A model generated the notes under the pieces. The model ran no database searches. It saw nothing but the letters and a program-made list of their open reading frames with translations, and was not told where the DNA came from. A program made the position numbers and the translations under genes. From assembly GCA_965246925.1 (NCBI GenBank), contig OZ251994.1, positions 2,108,001-2,172,000 of the forward strand: DNA of 64,000 nucleotides, written 5' to 3'. This document shows, piece by piece, positions 63,451 through 64,000 of the stretch (position 1 is the stretch's first letter; every line of letters starts with the position of its first letter). The stretch comes from JANPPS01 sp965246925 (GTDB lineage Bacteria; Pseudomonadota; Alphaproteobacteria; Acetobacterales; Acetobacteraceae).

Positions 63451-64000
63451 TTGACGAAAATGCTATCGACCAGCCTTACAGCGGCAGGCTTGCTGTTCAG
63501 CGTGGCAGCCTCGGCTCAGCCGGTGCGCCCCGCGCCCGCCGCCGCCGCCACCCCTACCCCGGCCTTCGCGGTCCCCACCCCCGGCGTCTGCCTCCTCTCT
63601 CGGGACGGCGCGATCGGCGGCTCCAAGGCCGGGCAGGACGCAACCATCCACATGCAGAAACTCGCCAACGACATCGGCGCGGAACTCGCCGCCCAGCGCC
63701 AGGCCATCGCCCAAGGCACCGACACGGTGCAGAGCGTGCAGCAGCGCGCCCAAGCCGTGGCACAGCTGGAACAGCTCCGTGGCGCCCAGCTGCAGCGCAC
63801 GAAGATCTTGGCCGAGCAGCAGATCGCCCAGGCGCTCGGCACGGCCGTCGTGCCCGTCGTGGCCAGCGCCAGATGCTCGGTCATCTTCGAGCGTGGCAAC
63901 TCCTACGGCTGGAACCCCGCCATGGACATCACACCGGCCGTTATTTTAGAGCTGGACAAGAAGCTGCCCTCCATCCAGTTCAGCCTAGCGCCGCCGGAGA
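63451..64000 (+). CDS. OmpH/Skp-like periplasmic chaperone, paralogue 2 (partial)
   Basis: Open to the window end (183 codons seen). TTG 63451 follows AGAAGGAA at 6 bases and gives a signal peptide (LSTSLTAAGLLFSVAASAQP); the in-frame ATG 63460 is too far from it. The mature part has GVCLLSRDGAIGGSKAGQ, a coiled-coil hairpin rich in Gln and Ala (LEQLRGAQLQRTKILAEQQI), and ARCSVIFERGNSYGWNPAMD with DITPAVILELDKKLP. It parallels the preceding gene in layout and in its two cysteine-bearing strands, showing duplication. Likely another chaperone for the giant adhesin. Confidence 0.8.
   Translation, partial: MTKMLSTSLTAAGLLFSVAASAQPVRPAPAAAATPTPAFAVPTPGVCLLSRDGAIGGSKAGQDATIHMQKLANDIGAELAAQRQAIAQGTDTVQSVQQRAQAVAQLEQLRGAQLQRTKILAEQQIAQALGTAVVPVVASARCSVIFERGNSYGWNPAMDITPAVILELDKKLPSIQFSLAPPE

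Overview
The window is a GC-rich (roughly 70% by eye), densely packed chromosomal segment from an alphaproteobacterium, most likely of the order Rhodospirillales and plausibly Acetobacteraceae. This rests on the unbroken gene order ffh-rpsP-rimM-trmD-rplS-leuC-leuD-leuB, strong G/C use at third codon positions, GTG and TTG starts, and family content (TRAP and UgpC-type transporters, a PcaD-PcaC fusion, a PEP-CTERM protein, a serralysin-like protease). The family assignment is inference. No tRNA, rRNA, CRISPR array, insertion sequence or phage gene was seen, and no stretch above 300 bases lacks a gene.

Layout. 1-7.45 kb: five polytopic membrane proteins, probably envelope glycan or lipid glycosylation, made of two tandem paralogue pairs plus one clearly lower-GC GT-C-like gene. 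7.5-10.9 kb: Ohr peroxidase, an MFS transporter, periplasmic methionine sulfoxide reductase MsrP with a small membrane protein in the usual MsrQ position, and a Nudix hydrolase. 11.0-18.4 kb, plus strand: a TRAP transporter (DctP-DctQ-DctM) followed closely by a DAO-type oxidoreductase, an ATP-grasp/alpha-E fusion and a transglutaminase. 18.5-19.6 kb: a metzincin protease with RTX-like repeats.

19.7-27.6 kb, minus strand: a UgpABCE-like sugar or glycerophosphodiester ABC system with two MalK/UgpC-type ATPases, a metallophosphoesterase and two dehydrogenases. 27.7-28.8 kb: a PcaL-type fusion. 29.4-31.8 kb: a Phd/PemK-like toxin-antitoxin pair translationally joined to the 2-keto-3-deoxygalactonate genes dgoK and dgoA and a 56-residue protein. 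31.8-32.6 kb: a family 2 glycosyltransferase. 32.7-39.8 kb: the housekeeping translation, secretion and leucine biosynthesis operon. 39.8-45.0 kb: a PEP-CTERM surface protein, a GH63-like glycosidase, a DUF1223 protein and a predicted Ntn hydrolase.

45.2-64 kb: the outstanding object is a single 5867-codon trimeric autotransporter adhesin. It alternates YadA-like head blocks with at least 19 copies of a roughly 85-115-residue stalk module, and it is immediately followed by two Skp/OmpH-like periplasmic chaperone genes, the first overlapping its stop codon. This looks like a dedicated secretion set for a giant surface fibre.

Two copies of one palindromic dispersed element are embedded in reading frames (a permease N-terminus near 25.58 kb and the RimM C-terminus near 35.0 kb).
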